From Saprospiraceae bacterium (GTDB taxonomy: Bacteria; Bacteroidota; Bacteroidia; Chitinophagales; Saprospiraceae): DNA of 64,000 bases. Each line of letters opens with the position of its first letter. Within the stretch, counting starts at the first letter, position 1. Shown in pieces: positions 52,043 through 60,248 of the stretch. The notes under the pieces are model-generated. The model was not told where the DNA came from. It saw nothing but the letters and a program-made list of their open reading frames with translations, and did no database searches. The DNA is taken from assembly GCA_019638455.1 (NCBI GenBank), contig JAHBTU010000002.1, positions 902,501 through 966,500 on the forward strand, read 5' to 3'. The position numbers were made by a program, and so were the translations under genes.

Positions 52043-52050
52043 TACATTTG
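52043..52050 (+). promoter_or_regulatory. -7 box TACATTTG of the aminotransferase gene
   Basis: Exact match, 35 bp upstream of the ATG at 52086. No convincing -33 box at the usual spacing. Confidence 0.5.
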
Positions 52051-52085
52051 CGGCAAACTGAAATGGCTTTTGCCTGCGCCCTGCC

Positions 52086-53228
52086 ATGCAAATCAACTCA
52101 AAATTGCCCAACGTCGGCACCACCATTTTTACCGTGATGTCGGGTCTTGCCAACCAAGTTGGCGCCATCAACCTGTCGCAAGGCTTCCCTAATTTCGACC
52201 CTGCCGAGCGTCTGCAACGGTTGGTGGCCGAGCATATCGCCCGTGGAGCCAACCAGTATTCGCCCATGCCCGGCGTGCCTGCCTTGCGTGAGCGCATCGC
52301 CGAAAAAATCGAGCGGATGTATGGTGCAAAAGTCAACCCGGACACTGAAATCACCGTGACGGCTGGCGGCACCCAAGCGATTTTTTGCGCTATCGCCGCT
52401 TTTGTCCGACCGGGCGACGAGGTCATCCTGCTTGAGCCTTGCTATGACTCTTATCGGCCCTCGGTGGAGACGATGGGTGGCGTGGCCGTCGTCCATGCCC
52501 TTTCGGCACCTCACTATCGGGTGGATTGGGCGGCGGTGGGCAGGCTCATCACACCACGCACGAGGATGCTTTGCATCAACACGCCACAAAACCCTACCGG
52601 CACTATCCTGAGCGAATCAGACATGCTGGCCGTCAATGACCTGCTGCGCGACACGAATGTGCTGCTGATGAGCGATGAGGTGTACGAGCATTTGATTTTC
52701 GATGGCGAACAACACGCTTCCGTGCTGCGCTATCCCGAACTCTATGCCCGCTCGCTAGCCGTTTATTCTTTTGGAAAAACCTATCACAATACGGGCTGGA
52801 AAACGGGTTACTGCGTGGCACCGCCGGAATTGACCCGCGAGTTTCGCAAGGTGCATCAGTTCAACGTGTTCTCGGCCAACCACCCGATGCAAGCCGCGTT
52901 TGCTGACTTCATGGCCGACCCGACGGAGTATCTCGGCTTGCCGCAGTTTTACCAACAAAAACGCGACTGCTTTTTGCAGGCGATGGCTCACACGAGATTT
53001 CGTCCGCTCCCTTGCAAGGGCACTTATTTCCAGCTCTTCGATTATTCAGCCATTTCCGACGAGCCTGATCTGGATTTTTGCAAACGGCTCACCACCGAGT
53101 TTGGCGTGGCGGCCATTCCGGTCTCTTCTTTTTATTCAGATAGAAAAGATGAAAGGGTGGTGCGGTTCTGCTTTGCCAAAACGGCGGACTTGCTGGAGCA
53201 AGCGGGCAAATTGTTGGAAAAAGTATAG
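52086..53228 (+). CDS. Methionine-type (YbdL-like) pyridoxal-phosphate aminotransferase
   Basis: 380 residues. Conserved features are NLSQGFPNFDPAERL, YSPMPGVPALRERIA, TVTAGGTQAIF, NTPQNPTGTIL, SDEVYEHLIFDG and the PLP lysine in YSFGKTYHNTGWKTGY. The QGFP and VYEH patterns point to YbdL/methionine aminotransferase or kynurenine aminotransferase-like enzymes that prefer glutamine-type methionine and aromatic donors. It is complementary to the omega-amidase at 16.3 kb. Confidence 0.92.
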   Translation: MQINSKLPNVGTTIFTVMSGLANQVGAINLSQGFPNFDPAERLQRLVAEHIARGANQYSPMPGVPALRERIAEKIERMYGAKVNPDTEITVTAGGTQAIFCAIAAFVRPGDEVILLEPCYDSYRPSVETMGGVAVVHALSAPHYRVDWAAVGRLITPRTRMLCINTPQNPTGTILSESDMLAVNDLLRDTNVLLMSDEVYEHLIFDGEQHASVLRYPELYARSLAVYSFGKTYHNTGWKTGYCVAPPELTREFRKVHQFNVFSANHPMQAAFADFMADPTEYLGLPQFYQQKRDCFLQAMAHTRFRPLPCKGTYFQLFDYSAISDEPDLDFCKRLTTEFGVAAIPVSSFYSDRKDERVVRFCFAKTADLLEQAGKLLEKV

Positions 53229-53243
53229 CGCAAGGGGCGGCGC

Positions 53244-53981
53244 TCACCTTGTCAGCACGACATAGTCGCGCAACAGCGTCTTCAAAAAATTGGGCCGGTC
53301 GAGCGGGCGCTGCTCGATGTCGAGCAGGGGCATGAGATGCGTCACTAAGTCCTCCATCGCTTCTGCGTGGGCGCTGTTGGGATATCTTTGAAGCCGCACC
53401 AGCAAGTTTTTGATAAAAATCATGTCGCGCTCGCTCAAGCGACGCACTTGCGGGTATACGGGTTGATAACTATCGAGCGAGGATATGCTCAGGATGTCTT
53501 CAAGCCTGTAATTGAATTGCGAGCCAAACAGTCTGATGACCGATGTGTTGGCTGCCATGTCGCCAAATCGCTGACTTTTCCCAGTCGTTTTGATGAGCAG
53601 CACCCCCACCACGCCAGCCGAGAAGAGTGTGTCCACCAAATGCATCAAGGCTCGCAGCATCACATCGCTCCACTCAGGGTCTTTGCCATCGAGGCGCACG
53701 ACTTTGATGTTGGTTGCCATCTTGCCGGGGGTTTGCCCGCTGTTCCAGATTTCAAAAAAAATGTTGTAGAGAAAATAAATCAACAAGGGGAGCAGGAAAA
53801 ACGTGATGGTATCGTCGCCAGAGCCTCCCAATATGCGGCCCAGCAGTTGATACAGCAGGATGTATCCGAATATCACAATTAGCAAATCGAGGAGCCATGC
53901 GAGCATCCGCTCGCGCAGGGGCGCCAGCTCGTACTCGATGGTTACGTTCTGCGTGGTCGTGATTTCGATGGTTTTGTTCAT
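53244..53981 (-). CDS. RDD-family membrane protein
   Basis: 245 residues. RDD domain (about 20-165): R-x-x-A-x-x-x-D in LRERMLAWLLDLLIV, then GQTPGKMATNIKVVRLDGK and RALMHLVDTLFSAGVVGVLL with FGDMAANTSVIR. About four hydrophobic segments. A cytoplasmic C-terminal region follows. RDD proteins are poorly characterised; some are ion antiporters. Followed by dapD, 18 bp apart in the same orientation. Confidence 0.85.
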   Translation of the reverse strand: MNKTIEITTTQNVTIEYELAPLRERMLAWLLDLLIVIFGYILLYQLLGRILGGSGDDTITFFLLPLLIYFLYNIFFEIWNSGQTPGKMATNIKVVRLDGKDPEWSDVMLRALMHLVDTLFSAGVVGVLLIKTTGKSQRFGDMAANTSVIRLFGSQFNYRLEDILSISSLDSYQPVYPQVRRLSERDMIFIKNLLVRLQRYPNSAHAEAMEDLVTHLMPLLDIEQRPLDRPNFLKTLLRDYVVLTR

Positions 53982-53999
53982 GTGCTGTTGCGAAAAGGG

Positions 54000-54809
54000 T
54001 TAGCCGCTCACTTGATATTCGCGCAACACGTCGTTGAGCGAGACTTTTTTGTCGGTGCTTTCTTTGCGCTGCCCGATGATGAGAGCGCATGCGACTTGAT
54101 ATTCCCCAGCGGGGAATTGCTTGGTGTAGGCGCCCGGAATCACCACCGAACGGGCTGGCACCCTCCCTTTGAGTATGACCGGCTTTGAGCCAGTCACGTC
54201 AATGATGTGCGTGCTTTGAGTGAGCACCACATTGGCGCCCAACACAGCCTCCCGCTCCACATGAACGCCCTCCACCACAATGCAGCGAGAGCCGATGAAA
54301 CAATCATCCTCGATGATGGTCGGCGTGGCCTGTGGCGGCTCCAGCACACCGCCAATGCCTACGCCGCCCGCCAGATGCACGTTGCGGCCTATTTGCGCGC
54401 ACGAACCGACGGTCGCCCAGGTATCCACCATCGTGCCGCTACCCACCCAAGCCCCGATGTTGACGTATGAGGGCATGAGAATCGCGCCTTTTTCGATGAA
54501 AGAGCCATAACGCGCCAACGCTTGCGGCACCACGCGCACGCCTTTTTCCTCAAAACCTTTTTTGAGCGGGATTTTATCGTGAAACTCAAATGGCCCTACC
54601 TCCATCGTCTGCATTTCTTGGATGGGGAAATAAAGCAGGATGGCTTTTTTGAGCCATTCGTGGGTAAGCCAAATGCCATCCGCCTGTGGCTCCGCGACGC
54701 GCAGCTCGCCCGCGTCAAGTGCCGCTATCACTTCGCGGATGGCTTTTTTCACTTCCCAATTTTGAAGAAGCGAGCGGTCGTCCCAAGCAGATTCAATAAT
54801 TTCTTGCAT
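54000..54809 (-). CDS. dapD: Tetrahydrodipicolinate N-succinyltransferase
   Basis: 269 residues. Left-handed beta-helix hexapeptide repeats (ILMPSYVNIGAWVGSGTMVDTWATVGSCAQIG, VHLAGGVGIGGVLEP, DDCFIGSRCIVVEGV). N-terminal helical domain NWEVKKAIREVIAALDAGELRVAEP. Step in the succinylase branch of lysine and meso-DAP synthesis. Same orientation as the RDD gene and carA. Confidence 0.96.
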   Translation of the reverse strand: MQEIIESAWDDRSLLQNWEVKKAIREVIAALDAGELRVAEPQADGIWLTHEWLKKAILLYFPIQEMQTMEVGPFEFHDKIPLKKGFEEKGVRVVPQALARYGSFIEKGAILMPSYVNIGAWVGSGTMVDTWATVGSCAQIGRNVHLAGGVGIGGVLEPPQATPTIIEDDCFIGSRCIVVEGVHVEREAVLGANVVLTQSTHIIDVTGSKPVILKGRVPARSVVIPGAYTKQFPAGEYQVACALIIGQRKESTDKKVSLNDVLREYQVSG

Positions 54810-54867
54810 GATGCTGATGTGCTAATAGTCTATTGAGATGTTGCCGAGGTTGGCTTGTGCTTTCGCC

Positions 54868-55953
54868 CTACGCCAGCATCCCCACAAACTCGTCGAACAG
54901 GTAACGCGCATCGTGTGGCCCGGGGCTGGCTTCTGGGTGGTACTGGACGCTGAATGCCGGGTGATTTTTCAGTCGAATCCCCTCCACCGTGTGGTCGTTC
55001 AGATTGATATGCGTGGCCTCCACGACGGAGGGCGCGTCATAGACGGCTTGTTCGAGCACGCCGAAGCCGTGATTTTGGCTGGTCACTTCGCATTTTCCCG
55101 ATAGCAGGTTTTTCACCGGATGATTCAGTCCGCGATGCCCATGATGCAGTTTGTAGGTGGGCAAGCCAGCCGCCAAGGCGAGCAATTGCTGGCCCAAGCA
55201 GATGCCGAAGAGCGGCTTTCCGTCGGCAAGCATTTTTTTCACCGTTTCCACCGCGTAGGGCATGGAGGCCGGGTCGCCGGGGCCGTTGGAGAGAAAATAG
55301 CCGTGTGGGTTCCAAGTTTTTATTTCTCCAAAATCAGTTTTTGCCGGAAAAACTTTCAGGTAGCAGTCGCGCTGGTCGAAACATCGCAGGATGTTCTTCT
55401 TGACTCCGAAATCCATGACTGCCACGCGAAACCGAGCGTTTTCGTTGCCGATGAAGTAAGGCTCTCTCGTGGTCACATGGCTCGAAAGTTCAAGCCCAGC
55501 CATGGAGGGTGTGGCATCGAGTCGTTTTTTCAGTTCGGCCACATCGTCCGTTTCGGAAGAGATGATGCAGTTCATCGCGCCGCGTTGGCGGATGTGCTGC
55601 ACGAGCGCCCTGGTGTCCACGTCGTGGATGGCCACCACGCCTTCCTGTTCAAAGTAATCTTGGATGCTTTTGTCGGCCAGCAGGCGGCTGTATGGCACGT
55701 TGAAATTGCGACACACAAACCCCGCGATTTTCACGCTGTCGCTTTCAATCTCTTGATTTTTAATGCCGTAGTTGCCGATGTGCACATTTGTGGCGACCAG
55801 CACCTGCCCAGTGTAGGACGGGTCGGTGAAGATTTCCTGATAACCGGTCATGCCAGTGTTGAAGCAGATTTCGCCGGTGGTGGTGCCGGTTTTCCCGGCT
55901 GCTTTGCCTGTGAAGACGGTGCCGTCTTCGAGGAGGAGAGTGGCTTTTGACAT
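54868..55953 (-). CDS. carA: Carbamoyl-phosphate synthase small chain
   Basis: 361 residues. The N-terminal CPSase domain (about 1-150, LLLEDGTVFTGKAAG, GEICFNTGMTGYQEIFTDPSY) precedes a class I glutaminase: Cys in FGICLGQQLLALAAG, His-Glu in VQYHPEASPGPHD. Supplies ammonia for carbamoyl phosphate used in arginine and pyrimidine synthesis. carB is not adjacent. ATG at 55953 starts at the conserved SKATLLLEDG; upstream in-frame ATGs lie in the region toward MITE copy 3. Confidence 0.96.
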   Translation of the reverse strand: MSKATLLLEDGTVFTGKAAGKTGTTTGEICFNTGMTGYQEIFTDPSYTGQVLVATNVHIGNYGIKNQEIESDSVKIAGFVCRNFNVPYSRLLADKSIQDYFEQEGVVAIHDVDTRALVQHIRQRGAMNCIISSETDDVAELKKRLDATPSMAGLELSSHVTTREPYFIGNENARFRVAVMDFGVKKNILRCFDQRDCYLKVFPAKTDFGEIKTWNPHGYFLSNGPGDPASMPYAVETVKKMLADGKPLFGICLGQQLLALAAGLPTYKLHHGHRGLNHPVKNLLSGKCEVTSQNHGFGVLEQAVYDAPSVVEATHINLNDHTVEGIRLKNHPAFSVQYHPEASPGPHDARYLFDEFVGMLA

Positions 55954-56161
55954 ATAGTGTCGGTGGGGGAAGTTAGGGTTGTTAGAGGTCATTAAGGTCA
56001 TCAAAAAAAATTTTGATTGGCATATAAAAACGACTCTTAGTGACGCTCGACGACCGCAATTCCCGCTTTTGGGCTGCAAAGGTCGGGAAAGGCGGTGAAT
56101 TTTTACCTGTGTGTGGGTTCACGTTTTTGGCAGGGGGGGGATAAAGAGACACAAGGCATAC

Positions 56162-56325
56162 GAGACTTGTAGCGGTGGAGGCCTTTGGCGAAGGGAAAGC
56201 CCTTTTTCCAACTGACTTTGTTAAATTTTTCGCCGAATATGCCCGATTTCGACTGCAAAATTTGCCTTGTCGATCGAAAAAATGACAATCACCTTCACTC
56301 AAAGCCCTCCACCGTTACAAGTTTA
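56162..56325 (+). repeat. 164-bp MITE-like element, copy 3 (diverged)
   Basis: Same length and orientation as copy 2; ends GAGACTTGTAGCGGTGGAGG / CCTCCACCGTTACAAGTTTA. The inner segment CCTTTGGCGAAGGGAAAGCC is identical to copy 2. It lies 29 bp upstream of the next ATG. Confidence 0.87.
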
Positions 56326-56353
56326 CTTTTTAACCAAACCAATCTTTACTGTT

Positions 56354-57055
56354 ATGAGACATTTATTGCTCTTTCTGATGGCCGGGCTTTTGTGGGTTTG
56401 TTGCAAAGTACAAACTCCGCAAGGCCCTATGGAGGTCATCCCGCCCAAAGCCCATCCCGGCGACATGGTTGTGTTGCGCAATCTCGACCCGGGTGTGACA
56501 GGTAAATCAACCGAAGTGATTTTCGAGAAAACGGGTGCCCCGATTGTCGGGGCGTTGGACTCCGTGGGCTTGAGGGTATTGGTACCCAACATCAACCCCG
56601 GCAAAGTGACGGTGCGGATATTGGAATCCGGTCGTGAAGTAAATTCCGCTCAGATGGAAGTGTTGCCCACAATTGCCACCCAGTTGCTTTTGCAAATGGA
56701 TGCTGAGGGCAAAATCAGCACCATCTCCAGAAAACCATATAGCGGCGGCTTTGAAGAAGGCTTCTCGAAAGCCAGCCGCCAACTTTCCTACGACCTCGTG
56801 AATCGGGAGGGTCAAGTGCTTTTCTCTGCCTCCATCACTTACCCGGCAACCGAACGAAGGGAGGTGTTTGAAGACCCTCAGGGCGCCAAAATCCGCCAGG
56901 CAAGCGAAAAGCCCCAAAGCATCGTGTTCCCCCTCAAAATTCCAAATATAGAAGGCGCGACCGCGATTCGGCTTTATGATTCGGGGGCTGGCGACCTGAC
57001 TCAGGCGAGTGAACGAGCCAAGCGCAAGCTCATTCAGGAAATCAACATTCGTTAA
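56354..57055 (+). CDS. Lipoprotein with IPT/TIG-like domain
   Basis: 233 residues. N-terminal HLLLFLMAGLLWVCCKVQ is a lipoprotein signal (Cys near residue 17). About residues 25-110 resemble an IPT/TIG Ig-like domain (PPKAHPGDMVVLRNLDPG...EVIFEKTGAPIVGALDSVGLRVLVP.INPGKVTVRIL). The C-terminal half (about 115-233) is unrecognised. It precedes the M64 peptidase by 23 bp, so an operon and a shared function, perhaps as surface anchor or partner, are likely. Start at 56354, just after MITE copy 3. Confidence 0.78.
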   Translation: MRHLLLFLMAGLLWVCCKVQTPQGPMEVIPPKAHPGDMVVLRNLDPGVTGKSTEVIFEKTGAPIVGALDSVGLRVLVPNINPGKVTVRILESGREVNSAQMEVLPTIATQLLLQMDAEGKISTISRKPYSGGFEEGFSKASRQLSYDLVNREGQVLFSASITYPATERREVFEDPQGAKIRQASEKPQSIVFPLKIPNIEGATAIRLYDSGAGDLTQASERAKRKLIQEINIR

Positions 57056-57078
57056 CCCATTCACTTTCCAAAAATTTT

Positions 57079-58329
57079 ATGAAAAAGATATTCTCAATGC
57101 TCCTATTGGCAGGAGCGGGATTTACGATTGCCCATGCTCAAGTGGACATCCAGCCGAATGGAAGCCTCAATTACACGACTATTCTGAACAATGGTGCCAC
57201 GACCAGCAAATACGACATCGTGTTCATAGGCGATGGATTCACCACGAGCGAACAAACACTTTTTAATCAAAAAGTGGACGAGGCCGTGGAGGCCATGCGC
57301 AATCTCGCTCCCTATAGGGATGCTATGTGCTCGTTCAATATTTGGCGCGTCAATGTCATCTCTCAGGAATCCGGAGTTGACAAGCCTGCTCAAGGCATCA
57401 CGCGCAACACCGCGCTCGACTGCCGCTATGGCAACCCTCCCGCCGAGGCCGAGCGTTGCATCCGCTCCGACTCTCCAGCCAAATGTTATGAGGCCGCTGG
57501 ATATGCCCCCGCCTACGATGCCGTCTTTGTGCTGGTCAATGACACGCAGTGGGGCGGTTGCGCAGGTGGCTTGGTCTTTTCCTCCATCTCGCCTAATTTT
57601 CAGCAAATCATCACACATGAGCTGGGGCACAAGGTGGGAGGTCTGGCCGATGAATATGATTGTTATGTGTGCGACGGCAGTGACTCTGGCCGAAATTATA
57701 CATTTGGCGAACCCTCTGAGGTTAATCTGACTGCCAACACGAACCGCACCACTACCAAATGGGCCGACCTGATTCTCCCCACCACGCCGATACCGACCAC
57801 AACGGGGCCTGCTGGCACGGTAGGCCTGTGGGCAGGGGGCGGTTATTATGCCACAGGAATTTTCAGGCCCCAGCAGAGCTGTCAAATGCGTACTGCCAGC
57901 CAACCGTTCTGTGCGGTATGCAACAGGGAGATGTACAGAATCATGAGCGAGCGCTGCACGTTATGCGAACTGAACCCACTTTTATTTATCTGCAATATAC
58001 GTCGCGACCTCTTTGAGTTTCCCTGGCGCGAACGCATTCGCTGGCCTATTCCTTGGCCTTGGCCGCCTTGCCTCAGTTGTCCGTTCGACTTGGATAGAGT
58101 GCGCTATGAAATTAGGTTTGACGAAAAAATACTGGCGGGCAGCACGCTGCTCGTGAAGGACAAAGCAGGAAAAATACTGGCGAGAGGGGCGGTTGGCAAA
58201 AATGGCGAGCCATTGGTCGTTACCTTCGAGGGAAATCGCTTTACTGCCTACGATATTGAATTCGTATCGGGTCAGCCGCAAGCCGACAAAATCACGCTCA
58301 GGCCAAAAATCACCGCAAATCCGAAGTGA
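57079..58329 (+). CDS. Secreted M64-family metallopeptidase (IgA peptidase-like)
   Basis: 416 residues with a signal peptide (KKIFSMLLLAGAGFTIAHAQ). The zinc motif HELGHKVGGLADEY (His180, Glu181, His184, plus downstream DE) is the exact M64 signature. The catalytic domain spans about residues 45-300 (YDIVFIGDGFT, NIWRVNVISQESGVD). The ~110-residue C-terminal region after CNREMYRIMSERC is Trp/Pro-rich (ERIRWPIPWPWPPC) and ends without a recognisable T9SS sorting domain. Likely co-transcribed with the upstream lipoprotein. Confidence 0.93.
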   Translation: MKKIFSMLLLAGAGFTIAHAQVDIQPNGSLNYTTILNNGATTSKYDIVFIGDGFTTSEQTLFNQKVDEAVEAMRNLAPYRDAMCSFNIWRVNVISQESGVDKPAQGITRNTALDCRYGNPPAEAERCIRSDSPAKCYEAAGYAPAYDAVFVLVNDTQWGGCAGGLVFSSISPNFQQIITHELGHKVGGLADEYDCYVCDGSDSGRNYTFGEPSEVNLTANTNRTTTKWADLILPTTPIPTTTGPAGTVGLWAGGGYYATGIFRPQQSCQMRTASQPFCAVCNREMYRIMSERCTLCELNPLLFICNIRRDLFEFPWRERIRWPIPWPWPPCLSCPFDLDRVRYEIRFDEKILAGSTLLVKDKAGKILARGAVGKNGEPLVVTFEGNRFTAYDIEFVSGQPQADKITLRPKITANPK

Positions 58330-58368
58330 GCAGATTTTTAAGAAACCAACCTGAAAACGAAGTTTGCA

Positions 58369-58404
58369 AATCGGGGAATTGCCGGGACAGGCAGTTCCCC
58401 GATT
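58369..58404. terminator. Hairpin 1 after the M64 gene
   Basis: AATCGGGGAATTGCC pairs with GGCAGTTCCCCGATT (one mismatch, loop of 6). Stable, but no T-run. Confidence 0.7.
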
Positions 58405-58413
58405 GTCATAATG

Positions 58414-58493
58414 TTGGGGAGCATTTCAAATTGCCGCTCTTGCACGCCGGAACAGCGTTCCGATTTACTTGCGACAATTTGAAATGCTCCCAA
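58414..58493. repeat. Long inverted repeat 2 (19-20 bp arms)
   Basis: TTGGGGAGCATTTCAAATTG and CAATTTGAAATGCTCCCAA bracket a 41-bp GC-rich interior. One-base difference in arm length. Possibly a small transposable or REP-like element. Confidence 0.75.
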
Positions 58494-58529
58494 TGTTAAG
58501 TTTTTCATCGGAATGTAAACTTAACATTG
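58491..58529. repeat. Inverted repeat 3 (13-bp perfect arms)
   Basis: CAATGTTAAGTTT (58491-58503) and AAACTTAACATTG (58517-58529) are perfect complements and share three bases with repeat 2. Confidence 0.75.
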
Positions 58530-58598
58530 CGTCTGTGTAAAGTATCGGATTTTTGCAGGGTCAAATTCCAATCGTTTTACAAATCTGTATCCGTTTTT

Positions 58599-59033
58599 AT
58601 GAAAAAGAAGATTGAAGCGCTGCTCAAGGACGGCAGTCTGGAGGGCAATGCGGGTTTTGCGCCGGTGTTCAAGGCGCACCAGTCGGCCAAAAACGCTTTT
58701 GAAAAGGCTAAGAAGGAAAAATTCGAGGCCAAACAGGCGTACCGCTCCGCGCTCGAGCAAGGCGAAAAAGACAATGAGCGACTACTCGAACTGCTCACCG
58801 CTTTCCGCCAAGCGAAATCCATGCAACAATACCATCGGGCGGGGTTCAAACTGACCCTCCACCGGCTGCACGGCTGGGTGGAGTCTTGGCTGAAAAACGC
58901 AGAGGTGCCGCACGAGCCTAAAAAGTCAAAGACAGCCCAGCCAAAAGCACCCAAGACAGTGAAGGACAAAGCACTCGCCAAGACGGGCAAGACACCCAAA
59001 GCTGCGGGTAAGGCTGCCAAGGCCGCCCACTGA
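58599..59033 (+). CDS. Small coiled-coil protein with histone-H1-like Lys/Ala tail
   Basis: 144 residues. N-terminal helical region with Lys/Glu heptads (AFEKAKKEKFEAKQAYRSALEQGEKDNERLLELL, about 25-75), then HRLHGWVESWLKNAE, then a tail from about residue 100 rich in Lys, Ala and Pro (KAPKTVKDKALAK; PKAAGKAAKAAH). Such AK-rich tails resemble H1-like or Hc1-type nucleoid proteins and could bind DNA or RNA. Function unknown. Followed by a clear terminator. Confidence 0.7.
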   Translation: MKKKIEALLKDGSLEGNAGFAPVFKAHQSAKNAFEKAKKEKFEAKQAYRSALEQGEKDNERLLELLTAFRQAKSMQQYHRAGFKLTLHRLHGWVESWLKNAEVPHEPKKSKTAQPKAPKTVKDKALAKTGKTPKAAGKAAKAAH

Positions 59034-59076
59034 CAAATTCGGATTTAGTGCTTTTTTGAGGTTAATTCGACCATAC

Positions 59077-59109
59077 AAACCGGGTTGTCGTGCGATGACC
59101 CGGTTTTTA
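59077..59109 (+). terminator. Intrinsic terminator after the coiled-coil gene
   Basis: AAACCGGGT / ACCCGGTTT stem with TTTTT directly following. Confidence 0.85.
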
Positions 59110-59173
59110 TTTGCCATGATGTTAGAAAAAGTGTGTCCGGTTTCTGAAAATTCGGGCATCAATCGCACGCACC

Positions 59174-60193
59174 ATGAGCGGCACCAACTTGCAGGAACAA
59201 CTTTTTGACCTCATCCTTTCGCGCTACCCTCGCCGTGCCGACGCAGTGGAGGCGCTCTCCGCCATTCTTCATCTGGCCAAAGACCCCATCTATCGGCGCC
59301 TGCGTGGCGACACCTTCCTTTCCCCGCAGGAGCTCACGACCCTCGCAATGCACTACCGCATTTCATTGGATGCGCTCATTGCCAGTCAAAACAACAACGT
59401 AGTGTGTCAATTCAACGCCTTTTCCCGGAAATTGTCTGACTTCAGCGACTATCTGGAAGGGTTCGTGACTGATTTTGAACAGATTCGCCGATTGCCCAAC
59501 GCACATCTTTTTTACGCCTCCGCAGAAGTACCCGTGTTCACCTATAGTCTCTTCCCGGAACTGATAGGGTTCAAACTCTACATCTGGGGACGCACCACTT
59601 GGGATTTTGAGTATCTGCGCCAGCGCCCTTTCGATTTCGATTTGGTGACGCAACCTGTCATCCGCCTCAGTCAAACCATGTTGCAGCACTATCTCAACAT
59701 GGACAGCACGGAGCTGTGGACGGCACACTTGATGGACAACACGCTCGCTCAAATCGAATATCACACTTATTCAGGTGGCTTTCGTAACCCTCAGGATGCC
59801 CTTGTTTTGTGCGAAAAACTGAGCGATTGGGCGCATCACATCAAATCCGTCGCTGCGGTGGGACGCAAATTCGGCTTTGGGGAAAAACCTGAGAACGCCG
59901 CGGGCCTCCTGCACTTGTACCACAACGAGATGGTCTATACCAACATCACGGGCTTGGTGACCTCCGACGTGGGGCGCATGGTATATTCGGCGTTTTGCAA
60001 CCCCAATTTTTTGCTAAGCAACGACCAACGACTGTGCGACTACACTGAATCGTGGTTTCGCCATGTGCTGGCAAAATCCAACCCCATCAGTCAAGCCGCC
60101 GAAAAAAACCGCGACTGGTTTTTCCGGGAGTTGACGCGCAAAATCGAGCGTGTTCGACAGAGAATCGAGCTACATATCGAAGAGAATCAATGA
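59174..60193 (+). CDS. HTH-containing protein of unknown function
   Basis: 339 residues. The N-terminal ~70 residues look like an XRE/Cro-type helix-turn-helix (LSAILHLAKDPIYRRLRGDTFLSPQELTTLAMHYRISLDAL). The rest is an unrecognised globular domain with aromatic clusters (LIGFKLYIWGRTTWDFEYLRQRPFDFD; HTYSGGFRN). Proteins with this form are common in Bacteroidota and probably sense a ligand. Own transcript likely: a terminator lies upstream. Confidence 0.7.
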   Translation: MSGTNLQEQLFDLILSRYPRRADAVEALSAILHLAKDPIYRRLRGDTFLSPQELTTLAMHYRISLDALIASQNNNVVCQFNAFSRKLSDFSDYLEGFVTDFEQIRRLPNAHLFYASAEVPVFTYSLFPELIGFKLYIWGRTTWDFEYLRQRPFDFDLVTQPVIRLSQTMLQHYLNMDSTELWTAHLMDNTLAQIEYHTYSGGFRNPQDALVLCEKLSDWAHHIKSVAAVGRKFGFGEKPENAAGLLHLYHNEMVYTNITGLVTSDVGRMVYSAFCNPNFLLSNDQRLCDYTESWFRHVLAKSNPISQAAEKNRDWFFRELTRKIERVRQRIELHIEENQ

Positions 60194-60248
60194 TGCTTGG
60201 AATCGCAGGCGTAGTTTGTGATTTTTTTGAAATATCCCCCCCTGTATC

